Source of the DNA: an uncultured Clostridia bacterium | GTDB taxonomy: Bacteria > Bacillota > Clostridia > Oscillospirales > CAG-272 | Assembly: GCA_937884385.1 (NCBI GenBank) | Contig: CALGCW010000041.1 | Coordinates: forward strand, 1-10,446 | Length of the DNA: 10,446 nt | Direction: 5' to 3' | In this document: in pieces, positions 1 through 9,509 of the stretch | Layout: each line of letters opens with the position of its first letter | Position numbering within the stretch: the first letter of the stretch is position 1 | Notes under the pieces: model-generated | Databases searched by the model: none | The model's input: only the letters and a program-made list of their open reading frames with translations | What the model was told of the DNA's origin: nothing | Program-made: the position numbers and the translations under genes

Positions 1-1046
1 TAGTCAACACGCTTACCGAGAAGGTTCTGACGGAAGCGTCCCTGCTTACCTCTGAGCATCTCGGAAAGAGACTTGAGGGCTCTGTTGGAGGGGCCTGTGA
101 CGGGCTTACCTCTTCTGCCGTTGTCGATAAGTGCGTCAACCGCTTCCTGAAGCATACGCTTCTCATTTCTGATAACGATCTCGGGCGTACGGATCTCAAG
201 AAGCTTCTTAAGACGGTTGTTTCTGCTTATTACTCTGCGGTAGAGCTCGTTAAGGTCGGAGGATGCAAATCTTCCGCCGTCGAGCTGAACCATAGGACGG
301 ATATCGGGGGGAAGCACGGGGATAGCATCAAGGATCATCCACTCAAGCTTGTTGCCGGACTTGCGGAAAGCCTCAACTACCTCAAGACGCTTGATGATTC
401 TCGTCTTTTTCTGTCCCTTTGCTGTGAGAAGCTCTGCTTTAAGCTTCTCAGAAAGCTTCTGAATACCGCTTACGCCGTTTTCATCCACTTCGTCAATGTT
501 GTGAAGCAATTCCTTGATCGCCTCAGCGCCCATTCCTGCTCTGAAGGTATTACCGTACATTTCGCGGTAATTCCAATATTCCTTTTCATTAAGAACAGTA
601 CCCACCTGAAGGGACTCAACGCCCTTGGGTGCTTCAAGAACCACGTACTCTGCAAAGTAGAGAACCTGCTCAAGATGCTTGGGAGAAATGTCAAGGATCA
701 TGGGTATTCTTGCAGGAATAGCCTTAAAATACCAGATGTGAGCAATGGGGGTCGCAAGCTCGATATGTCCCATTCTTTCACGTCTTACCTTTTTGGTCGT
801 CACGTCAACGCCACACTTTTCGCATTTATGAACGCCCTTATTGTGCATATTCTTATATTTTCCGCACATACAAGCGCCATCCTTGGTAGGACCAAAGATA
901 CGCTCGCAGAAAAGACCGCCGATCTCTGCTTTAAGTGTTCTATAGTTAATAGTCTCGGGCTTCGTTACCTCGCCGTAAGACCATTCTCTGATCATTTGTG
1001 GGGATGCAAGACCTATTTTTATGGAATTAAATTCATTGTGTTCCAT
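1..1046 (-). CDS. rpoC: DNA-directed RNA polymerase subunit beta' (N-terminal part, runs off left edge)
   Basis: Encodes the start of the beta' subunit, which with beta forms the catalytic cleft and clamp of RNA polymerase. 348 complete codons are present and the frame stays open to the left edge. The start is ATG at 1046, preceded by AAAGGAG with an 8-base spacer. The N terminus (MEHNEFNSIKIGLASP) is typical of beta'. The zinc-ribbon cysteines are at about residues 59, 61, 75 and 78 (CMCGKYK, then CEKCGVDV). Further in are RMGHIELATP and PPDIRPMVQLDGGRFASSDLN, and the visible part ends in QNLLGKRVDY, just before the conserved SGRSV segment. The Mg-binding NADFDGD motif would lie outside the window. 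It follows rpoB by 22 bp and is surely co-transcribed with it. No damage is seen. Only the C-terminal majority is missing, because of the window edge. Confidence 0.98.
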   Translation of the reverse strand, partial: MEHNEFNSIKIGLASPQMIREWSYGEVTKPETINYRTLKAEIGGLFCERIFGPTKDGACMCGKYKNMHNKGVHKCEKCGVDVTTKKVRRERMGHIELATPIAHIWYFKAIPARIPMILDISPKHLEQVLYFAEYVVLEAPKGVESLQVGTVLNEKEYWNYREMYGNTFRAGMGAEAIKELLHNIDEVDENGVSGIQKLSEKLKAELLTAKGQKKTRIIKRLEVVEAFRKSGNKLEWMILDAIPVLPPDIRPMVQLDGGRFASSDLNELYRRVISRNNRLKKLLEIRTPEIVIRNEKRMLQEAVDALIDNGRRGKPVTGPSNRALKSLSEMLRGKQGRFRQNLLGKRVD

Positions 1047-1052
1047 TCGTAT

Positions 1053-1059
1053 ATCTCCT
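1053..1059 (-). promoter_or_regulatory. Ribosome binding site of rpoC
   Basis: AAAGGAG on the minus strand, 8 bases before the rpoC ATG, lying in the 22-bp rpoB-rpoC gap. It supports independent strong initiation of rpoC on the shared mRNA and fixes the start at 1046. Confidence 0.85.
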
Positions 1060-1068
1060 TTCCCTTAA

Positions 1069-5052
<3,984 letters not shown>

Positions 5053-5087
5053 TAATACAATCACTCCATTCAAAAAATTTCATCGCA

Positions 5088-5114
5088 GTAAGTGCTGCAA
5101 GAGCATACACTTAC
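5088..5114 (-). other. Hairpin in the rpoB mRNA leader
   Basis: A perfect 7-bp inverted repeat (GTAAGTG with CACTTAC, 13-base loop) lies about 36-62 bases upstream of the rpoB ATG, inside the predicted transcript. An overlapping small palindrome (GCAG-CACTTA-CTGC) could compete with it, and the heptamer GCAGCAC occurs twice in the leader (5092-5098 and 5118-5124, read on the minus strand). No U-tract follows, so it does not look like a transcription terminator. A translation-level or RNA-stability role is possible but unproven. Confidence 0.45.
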
Positions 5115-5223
5115 CTCGTGCTGCCGACCGCCCGTTTTTTACCTTATTTATATATAAGCGCCGTTTTTCGCCAATATTCAAAGTTCAAAAAGGACATAGT
5201 TAGCAATTATATTGCAGTTTACT

Positions 5224-5252
5224 ATTTTATCACAATGACAATAGCTTGTCAA
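5224..5252 (-). promoter_or_regulatory. Sigma-A promoter of rpoB-rpoC
   Basis: Minus strand TTGACA (5252-5247), 17-base spacer, TAAAAT (5229-5224): a perfect -35 and a five-of-six -10. The start would be near 5217, giving a leader of about 165 bases. A second, overlapping candidate starts about 18 bases downstream: TTGTGA (5235-5230), 18-base spacer, perfect TATAAT (5211-5206). The two may be tandem promoters, or the second may be a chance AT-rich match. The predicted 5' end of the first transcript carries a small hairpin, GCAAT-ATA-ATTGC (5215-5203). Confidence 0.75.
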
Positions 5253-5326
5253 GGCTTTTTTGAAAAATATTTCCTCATATATTCCAAAAATTATGAAAAA
5301 ATTTTAAAACTTTTTTTAAAAAACTA

Positions 5327-5355
5327 TTGCATTTTGCAAAAATGTATGGTATTAT
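5327..5355 (+). promoter_or_regulatory. Sigma-A promoter of rpsT
   Basis: TTGCAT (5327-5332), 17-base spacer, TATTAT (5350-5355), with a TG extension (TGG before the -10). Upstream is a run of A/T tracts. The transcript would start near 5362 and have a leader of about 80 bases. Confidence 0.65.
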
Positions 5356-5373
5356 ACACAATGTATGGACGAG

Positions 5374-5405
5374 AACACTCGCACACCCTCTCAGGTGCAG
5401 GTGTT
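5374..5405 (+). other. Hairpin in the rpsT mRNA leader
   Basis: AACAC (5374-5378) pairs with GTGTT (5401-5405), and GCAC (5381-5384) with GTGC (5395-5398). They are joined by one U-G pair and one C/A mismatch and closed by a 10-base loop. It lies about 20 bases before the ribosome site and no U-tract follows. A competing small hairpin (CGAG-AACA-CTCG) overlaps its 5' arm. It could be a binding site for autogenous control by S20, which is inference. Confidence 0.45.
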
Positions 5406-5425
5406 TACTGTTTCAGTATTTTTAC

Positions 5426-5433
5426 AAGGAGGG
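5426..5433 (+). promoter_or_regulatory. Ribosome binding site that fixes the UUG start of rpsT
   Basis: AAGGAGGG, a near-perfect match to the anti-Shine-Dalgarno sequence, 8 bases before TTG at 5442. No ATG or GTG start fits this site, so it decides the start codon. Confidence 0.85.
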
Positions 5434-5441
5434 TAAAGGCT

Positions 5442-5705
5442 TTGGCAAATATTAAAAGTGCAAAAAAGCGTATAAAAGTTATTCAGGCTAAGACATTGCA
5501 GAACAAAATGTTCAAGACACAGCTTAAGACTGAAATCAAGAAATACGAAGCAGCTCTTGCAGCAGGAGACGTAGAACTCGCGCAGGCTACTTACAAGGCA
5601 GCTACAAAGAAGATTGACCAGGCAGCTTCTCGTGGCATCATCCACAAGAACGCAGCAGCTCACAAGAAGAGCCAGTTCACAAAGAAGCTCAACGCTTTGG
5701 CATAA
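5442..5705 (+). CDS. rpsT: 30S ribosomal protein S20
   Basis: A small basic protein that binds 16S rRNA in the body of the 30S subunit. It is 87 residues, normal for the family, and begins (M)ANIKSAKKRIKV, the conserved S20 N terminus. The rest is Lys/Ala-rich helix (KKIDQAASRGIIHKN, then AAAHKKSQFTKKL), matching the S20 three-helix bundle. The start is TTG, chosen because of the strong ribosome site 8 bases upstream and because the S20 homology begins exactly there. It is a single-gene unit with its own promoter and a terminator 20 bases after the stop, divergent from rpoB. E. coli rpsT also starts with UUG and is autogenously controlled at translation. A similar control here is inference, supported by the leader hairpin. 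Confidence 0.97.
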   Translation: MANIKSAKKRIKVIQAKTLQNKMFKTQLKTEIKKYEAALAAGDVELAQATYKAATKKIDQAASRGIIHKNAAAHKKSQFTKKLNALA

Positions 5706-5724
5706 TCAATTAAAAATAAAAAGG

Positions 5725-5753
5725 CGGACACCTCTCACCGTGTCCGTTTTTTT
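5725..5753 (+). terminator. Rho-independent terminator of rpsT
   Basis: A perfect 7-bp stem CGGACAC/GTGTCCG (5725-5731 and 5740-5746) with an 8-base loop, followed by seven T. It begins 20 bases after the rpsT stop and separates rpsT from the lipoprotein gene. Confidence 0.93.
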
Positions 5754-5797
5754 ATTTGTAAAAATCAAAAAATGCGATATTTTTTGCACAATATTTA

Positions 5798-5826
5798 TTG
5801 ACATTCTCTTATATGTTTGATATAAT
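5798..5826 (+). promoter_or_regulatory. Consensus sigma-A promoter of the lipoprotein gene
   Basis: TTGACA (5798-5803), exactly 17 bases, TATAAT (5821-5826): a full match to both hexamers, with an AT-rich stretch upstream. The start would be near 5833 and the leader about 42 bases, with AAAGGAG (5862-5868) 6 bases before the ATG. It predicts high basal transcription. Confidence 0.9.
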
Positions 5827-5874
5827 TACTTTAACTATGAATATACAATTTCTTTTGATCGAAAGGAGATCGCA

Positions 5875-7467
5875 ATGAACAAATTTTTAAAGATTGCCAT
5901 AGTGGTCGTTCTCTGCCTCATCGTCATTCTCACGGTGACACTTTTCGCTTGCGGAAATCAGAACGATAACCCCGGCGGTACAACCACAACTACAACTACA
6001 TCGACCCCCGGCGGCGAGGATCCCGAATGCACCGAGCATACCGACGCCGACGAAGACAATAAATGTGACAACTGCGGAGCAGACGTCACTTCTGATAGCC
6101 CCGAATGCATCGAACATACCGATGCTGACGGTGACAACAAGTGCGACACTTGCGGAGCAGACGTGACCCCCGACACTCCCGAATGCACCGAGCATACCGA
6201 TGCTGACGGTGACAACAAGTGCGACACTTGCGGAGCAGACGTTTCGAACACCGCCCCCTCAATCCCTACACCCGATTTCACAGAGGTGGACGATACGGTA
6301 TACGTTATCTCAATAAAGCTCAACGTTCGTACCTCTCCCGAGATCCCAAGCGGTGAAAGCAACATCGTTGCCGAGATCGATGCAAAGTTTGCAACAGCTC
6401 TCAATCGCACAGGCTATAACGACGAGTGGACAAGGATCAAGATCGACGGCGTTGAATACTACGTAAAGAGCGACTACGTTTCAAGCAACAAGCCCACTAC
6501 GGAGTTTGACGAGATCGCAGGCGGTGAAACAGTCTACATCGTAAACGTTGCTTCCGCTATCCACGTTCGTTCCACAACAAATCTTGACTTTACAACAAAT
6601 ATCCTTACTACTCTCAAGCTTGGCGACGAGCTCAAGAGACTCGGTATCGCTCCCACTCCCGACGCAGACGGCATCGTTTGGTCAAAGGTAGAGGTCACTC
6701 TCAAGGACGGCTCAACCGAGGTCGGTTATATCAACAGCAAGTATCTTGCATCCGAGCCCGACGGTGATACAGAATCCGATATGGGTATCATCTTCGAGGA
6801 TAACTCGGATATCATCGAGGTAATCGCAGAAAAGAGCATCAACCTTCGTAAGCTTCCCCTCTTCATAGACGGCGAGGGCGACGCTGATATCGAAAAGATC
6901 TCCGTTCCCAATGGCACTCTTCTTCAGAGAATAGGTATCGCTTCCGAAGCAGATGATGAAGGCATCATCTGGAGCAAGGTCCTCTATAAGGACGAAGTTT
7001 ACTACGTAAGCTCCAACCCCAAGTACATCTCTGTTAAAACTCCCGGCAATGATACAGGAAAGCCCTCAAGCTACTTCGATTACTTTGAGATCACACTTCC
7101 CTCCACGTTTGTCACAGTTCATTCCGATTCTCATTCCATCATCCTTGCGACCCCCGATAAGACCGCTTCCGTTTCCATCAGCTTCTCTGGCGATACTCTT
7201 CTCTCCGAAAAGCAGTTCGTAGAAGCGCTCATCCACGAAATGGAGCTTGACGGCATCGTTGAGCCGAGAGTTCACACGGGCGTTGTATACTTCGAATTCG
7301 AGCTTGTTGAAGAAGAAAGCAACACTACCGTTTATACAGTAGTTGCAGTAGTGAACGCAAGCGAGCACACATACTACACAGTATCCTTTACCGAGGTAGG
7401 CACTTGTGAGGAGCTTCAGGCTAAATTCTTCGGATATATGGAATCCATCAGACTTATAAACGAATAA
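5875..7467 (+). CDS. Secreted lipoprotein with Cys/His/Asp repeats and three SH3b-like domains
   Basis: 530 residues, function unknown. A basic N terminus and hydrophobic segment (about 4-25) end in the lipobox LFAC, with Cys26 as the predicted lipid site, so it should be anchored outside the membrane. A Thr/Gly/Pro linker (about 32-48) follows. Next are three tandem 26-residue repeats (50-75, 76-101, 102-127) of pattern C-x2-H...D-x-D-x-D-x-x-C-D-x-C-G-A-D. Three SH3b-like domains lie at about 140-205, 218-295 and 313-388; the first and third carry LNVR and INLR, the second a diverged IHVR. Such domains commonly bind cell-wall peptides or proteins. The last about 130 residues (from 399; FEITLPSTF onward) form a compact alpha/beta domain that may be PsbP-like, a weak guess. 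No catalytic motif is seen, and no NlpC/P60 or amidase domain follows the SH3 units. The gene is monocistronic. Likely role: cell-surface binding or assembly. Confidence 0.9.
   Translation: MNKFLKIAIVVVLCLIVILTVTLFACGNQNDNPGGTTTTTTTSTPGGEDPECTEHTDADEDNKCDNCGADVTSDSPECIEHTDADGDNKCDTCGADVTPDTPECTEHTDADGDNKCDTCGADVSNTAPSIPTPDFTEVDDTVYVISIKLNVRTSPEIPSGESNIVAEIDAKFATALNRTGYNDEWTRIKIDGVEYYVKSDYVSSNKPTTEFDEIAGGETVYIVNVASAIHVRSTTNLDFTTNILTTLKLGDELKRLGIAPTPDADGIVWSKVEVTLKDGSTEVGYINSKYLASEPDGDTESDMGIIFEDNSDIIEVIAEKSINLRKLPLFIDGEGDADIEKISVPNGTLLQRIGIASEADDEGIIWSKVLYKDEVYYVSSNPKYISVKTPGNDTGKPSSYFDYFEITLPSTFVTVHSDSHSIILATPDKTASVSISFSGDTLLSEKQFVEALIHEMELDGIVEPRVHTGVVYFEFELVEEESNTTVYTVVAVVNASEHTYYTVSFTEVGTCEELQAKFFGYMESIRLINE
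6022..6255 (+). repeat. Three in-frame 78-bp tandem repeats inside the lipoprotein gene
   Basis: Units at 6022-6099, 6100-6177 and 6178-6255, each encoding one 26-residue C-x2-H / D-x-D-x-D / C-x2-C module. Units 2 and 3 share about 50 identical consecutive bases, while unit 1 is more diverged, as is the end of unit 3. This pattern suggests a recent duplication of one unit and possible variation in copy number between strains. Confidence 0.9.
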
Positions 7468-7476
7468 TACAAACAA

Positions 7477-7502
7477 AAAAGGACCTCGTTTGAGGTCCTT
7501 TT
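7477..7502. terminator. Bidirectional terminator between the lipoprotein gene and recX
   Basis: An 11-bp stem (7477-7487 with 7492-7502; core GGACCTC/GAGGTCC) with a GTTT loop. It has T-rich flanks on the plus strand and a run of six T on the minus strand. It sits 9 bases after the lipoprotein stop and 5 bases beyond the recX stop, so it can end both convergent transcripts. Confidence 0.92.
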
Positions 7503-7507
7503 CTTAT

Positions 7508-8152
7508 TTATTGATCGTTTTCGATTATAGAAAGCGCTTCTTTGATCTCGGAGAAGCCGTAGCCGTATCTGACAAGGGATGCAACTAGCTTTCTCTGTGC
7601 ATCGGGGTCGCCCGGGAATGTCTTGTGCTTTTTATTAAAGAGTGCAACACAATTGCGGACCCAAGTTTCATCGTCGATCATGCCAAGCTCACGTGAGATA
7701 TGCTCACTTTCGTAGCCCTTTGCCATAAGCTCGCGATATATCCGCTTCTTGCCCCACAGCTTTCTTATATAGGATTGCACTGCGCGCTCCACGTCGGCCT
7801 CCTCGTCGATCAGTCCCATCTCCTCAAGCCTTTGCGCGGCATTTTTTGCGTTTTCTGCGTCGATACCCTTTGCGCGCAATCTTTGCGCAAGCCTTACCTT
7901 TGATGAGGAGGAATAAGAAAGCAGGTCACTTCCCCTTCTTATAGCCACGCACTCGCGGCTTATCCTTTCAAGCTCGTCAAATGCGTCAGCATCAACAAAA
8001 GCACCCTTGTGGAGTCCAAGCTCAAGATATCTGTCAGTAAAGATCAGAAGCTTGCGTCTCTCGCTTCTTCCCTCTTCATTGCACAAAGTGAACGTCAACA
8101 GCATCTCCGCGCCTTCGCTTACAGAGCTCACCGAGATAAGTTCTATCTTCAT
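7508..8152 (-). CDS. recX: Regulatory protein RecX
   Basis: Cytoplasmic modulator of RecA; in studied bacteria RecX binds RecA filaments and limits (sometimes alters) their activity. It is 214 residues and shows the family's helical repeats: LAQRLRAKGIDAENAKNAAQ with LEEMGLIDEE, then the hallmark SYIRKLWGKKRIYRELMAKG followed by LGMIDDETW, and a last helix set around VRYGYGFSEIKEALS. The first about 60 residues are less conserved, as is usual. The ATG at 8152 is 8 bases after the recA stop. No good ribosome site precedes it (only a distant GAG), so translation is probably coupled to recA, which would keep RecX low relative to RecA. It is last in the operon and ends just before the shared terminator. 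Confidence 0.95.
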   Translation of the reverse strand: MKIELISVSSVSEGAEMLLTFTLCNEEGRSERRKLLIFTDRYLELGLHKGAFVDADAFDELERISRECVAIRRGSDLLSYSSSSKVRLAQRLRAKGIDAENAKNAAQRLEEMGLIDEEADVERAVQSYIRKLWGKKRIYRELMAKGYESEHISRELGMIDDETWVRNCVALFNKKHKTFPGDPDAQRKLVASLVRYGYGFSEIKEALSIIENDQ

Positions 8153-8160
8153 ATCACAAA

Positions 8161-9276
8161 TTACTCATCATCGGAGATGGTCTCGATGTCGAAGGAATCG
8201 ATATCGTCGTCATCGTCAAGCTCAAATTCATCGCTCTGCTGTCCAAGCTTATCGGCAAGCGCGCGAACCTTCGCCTCAAGCTCATCCATAAGCTCCTGCG
8301 AGTTTTCAAACACCTTGCGGGTGTTGTCCTTACCCTGTGCGATCCTCTCTCCCTCGTATGAGAACCAAGAGCCACTCTTTTTGATAATTCCGAGCGTGAT
8401 ACCCATATCAATGAGCTCGCTGGACTTGGAGATTCCCTTTCCGTAAAGGATATCAAACTCCGCAACCTTGAAGGGGGGAGCTACCTTGTTCTTAACTATC
8501 TTACATTTTACGCGGTTTCCGTAAACGTCCGCGCCGTTTTTAAGCTGCTCTGTCTTTCTTACGTCGATACGAACGGATGAATAGAACTTGAGCGCGCGTC
8601 CGCCGGGAGTGGTCTCGGGATTTCCGTACATTACTCCCACCTTTTCACGGAGCTGGTTGATAAAGATAACCACCGCGTTGCTCTTTGAAATGACCGCAGA
8701 AAGCTTTCTCATTGCCTGTGACATAAGACGAGCCTGAACACCGACCATAGCCGCGCCCATATCGCCGTCGATCTCTTGACGGGGAACGAGAGCCGCAACG
8801 GAGTCGACTACAACGACGTCGATAGCACCCGAACGAACGAGAGCCTCAGTAATCTCAAGCGCATCCTCGCCGCAATCGGGCTGGGAAACGAGCAATTCAT
8901 TTATATTTACACCAAGCGCCTTTGCATACACAGGGTCGAGTGCGTGCTCTGCGTCGATGAACGCAGCTTCTCCGCCCTCCTTCTGCACCTCTGCGATGAT
9001 GTGGAGCGCAACCGTAGTTTTACCCGAGGATTCAGGACCAAAGATCTCGATTATTCTTCCTCTCGGAACACCGCCGATGCCGAGAGCGAAGTCGAGAGCA
9101 AGACTGCCCGTATGAACAGCTTGTACCTCCATTTTTGTATTTTCACCAAGCTTCATAACAGCGCCCGCGCCGAAATCGCGTTCAAGCTGTGCAAGAGCAG
9201 TGGAGAGCGCCTTTTTGCGCGCCGCCTTATCGTCAATGGGAGCAGCTTTTGCCGCCGCAGTCTTTTTAGTTGCCAT
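8161..9276 (-). CDS. recA: Recombinase RecA
   Basis: DNA-dependent ATPase that forms filaments on single-stranded DNA, drives strand exchange and triggers the SOS response. It is 371 residues. ATG at 9276 (MATKKTAAAK) is chosen because GGAGG lies 8 bases upstream. The in-frame TTG at 9291 and ATG at 9282 overlap or crowd that site. Visible are Walker A GPESSGKTT (80-88, Lys86), the catalytic Glu110 in FIDAEHALDP, Walker B DVVVVDSVAALVPR, and loop L2 with NQLREKVGVMYGNPETTPGG. The core continues with ALKFYSSVRIDVRK, and the C-terminal domain contains GSWFSYEGERIAQGKDN. The N terminus is about 14 residues longer than in E. coli and Ala/Lys-rich. The tail is highly acidic (DDDDDIDSFDIETISDDE), a feature known in E. 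coli RecA to restrain activity. It is co-transcribed with recX. Confidence 0.99.
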   Translation of the reverse strand: MATKKTAAAKAAPIDDKAARKKALSTALAQLERDFGAGAVMKLGENTKMEVQAVHTGSLALDFALGIGGVPRGRIIEIFGPESSGKTTVALHIIAEVQKEGGEAAFIDAEHALDPVYAKALGVNINELLVSQPDCGEDALEITEALVRSGAIDVVVVDSVAALVPRQEIDGDMGAAMVGVQARLMSQAMRKLSAVISKSNAVVIFINQLREKVGVMYGNPETTPGGRALKFYSSVRIDVRKTEQLKNGADVYGNRVKCKIVKNKVAPPFKVAEFDILYGKGISKSSELIDMGITLGIIKKSGSWFSYEGERIAQGKDNTRKVFENSQELMDELEAKVRALADKLGQQSDEFELDDDDDIDSFDIETISDDE

Positions 9277-9284
9277 AATCATTA

Positions 9285-9289
9285 CCTCC
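9285..9289 (-). promoter_or_regulatory. Ribosome binding site that decides the recA start
   Basis: GGAGG on the minus strand, 8 bases before ATG at 9276. An upstream TTG overlaps it and ATG at 9282 is only 2 bases away, so both are poor starts. Confidence 0.85.
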
Positions 9290-9317
9290 AAAGAGTTTAT
9301 TTTTCATTCACGAGCCC

Positions 9318-9346
9318 ATTATACACCCTGTTTTTCTATTTGTCAA
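9318..9346 (-). promoter_or_regulatory. Consensus sigma-A promoter of recA-recX
   Basis: Minus strand TTGACA (9346-9341), 17-base spacer, TATAAT (9323-9318): both hexamers perfect. The start would be near 9311, with a leader of about 35 bases. No GAAC-N4-GTTC (Bacillus/Clostridium LexA box) is visible from 9277 to 9435. Confidence 0.9.
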
Positions 9347-9402
9347 TACATTTTTTTCTTAATTCGGAAATATTTTTTTATGTTTTTTGAATTTTTAATC
9401 CA

Positions 9403-9422
9403 AAATTCCATTTTTGGAATTT
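9403..9422. repeat. Inverted repeat between the recA and SDR promoters
   Basis: AAATTCC (9403-9409) and GGAATTT (9416-9422) form a perfect 7-bp inverted repeat around a 6-base centre. It ends 13 bases before the -35 of the plus-strand SDR promoter and about 57 bases from the recA -35. No gene ends here, so it is not an ordinary terminator. An operator role is possible. Confidence 0.5.
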
Positions 9423-9427
9423 AGTAA

Positions 9428-9474
9428 GTTGACTATTGACACGATCACAAAAGTATGTTAAAATGTTGACTATT
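9428..9474. repeat. 10-bp direct repeat flanking the SDR promoter
   Basis: GTTGACTATT occurs at 9428-9437 and again at 9465-9474, 37 bases apart. The first copy overlaps the -35 edge and the second lies immediately after the -10 at the likely start point. The arrangement resembles paired operators, but no regulator gene is present in the window. Confidence 0.5.
9436..9464 (+). promoter_or_regulatory. Sigma-A promoter of the SDR gene
   Basis: TTGACA (9436-9441), 17-base spacer, TAAAAT (9459-9464). The start would be near 9471 and the leader about 39 bases. The ribosome site AAAGGAG (9491-9497) is 12 bases from the ATG, longer than the optimum. Confidence 0.82.
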
Positions 9475-9509
9475 TAAACATATCTTGTAAAAAGGAGTAA
9501 ATAAAAATT

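Larger units (their letters stand above)
5053..5441. other. Divergent control region between rpoB and rpsT
   Basis: 389 bases without a gene. It holds the minus-strand rpoB promoter and leader (5053-5252), a very AT-rich middle (about 5253-5326), and the plus-strand rpsT promoter and leader (5327-5441). The A/T tracts in the middle could act as UP elements for both promoters. I see no tRNA, small coding gene or terminator here. An open frame from 5118 into rpsT has no ribosome site and no protein-like composition before S20. Confidence 0.7.

Noticed and set aside
5053..5073. Longer rpoB start at ATG 5073
   Set aside because: The added seven residues encode the ribosome binding site itself. 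ATG 5052 has proper spacing and a beta-like N terminus.
5118..5441. N-terminal extension of the rpsT frame (195-residue version)
   Set aside because: S20 homology starts exactly at TTG 5442 behind AAGGAGGG. The upstream part covers promoter and leader DNA and has no ribosome site.
6022..6255. Possible CRISPR-like array
   Set aside because: The units are contiguous 78-bp in-frame coding repeats without spacers, inside a clear lipoprotein gene.
5887..6410. Minus-strand frames opposite the lipoprotein repeats (102 and 150 codons)
   Set aside because: Their apparent repeats mirror the plus-strand repeats, and they have no ribosome site or promoter. The lipoprotein has all three signals.
9277..9291. 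Longer recA start at TTG 9291
   Set aside because: TTG overlaps the GGAGG ribosome site. ATG 9276 gives normal spacing.
9403..9422. Inverted repeat as a transcription terminator
   Set aside because: No gene ends here; it lies between two divergent promoters. It is kept only as a possible operator.
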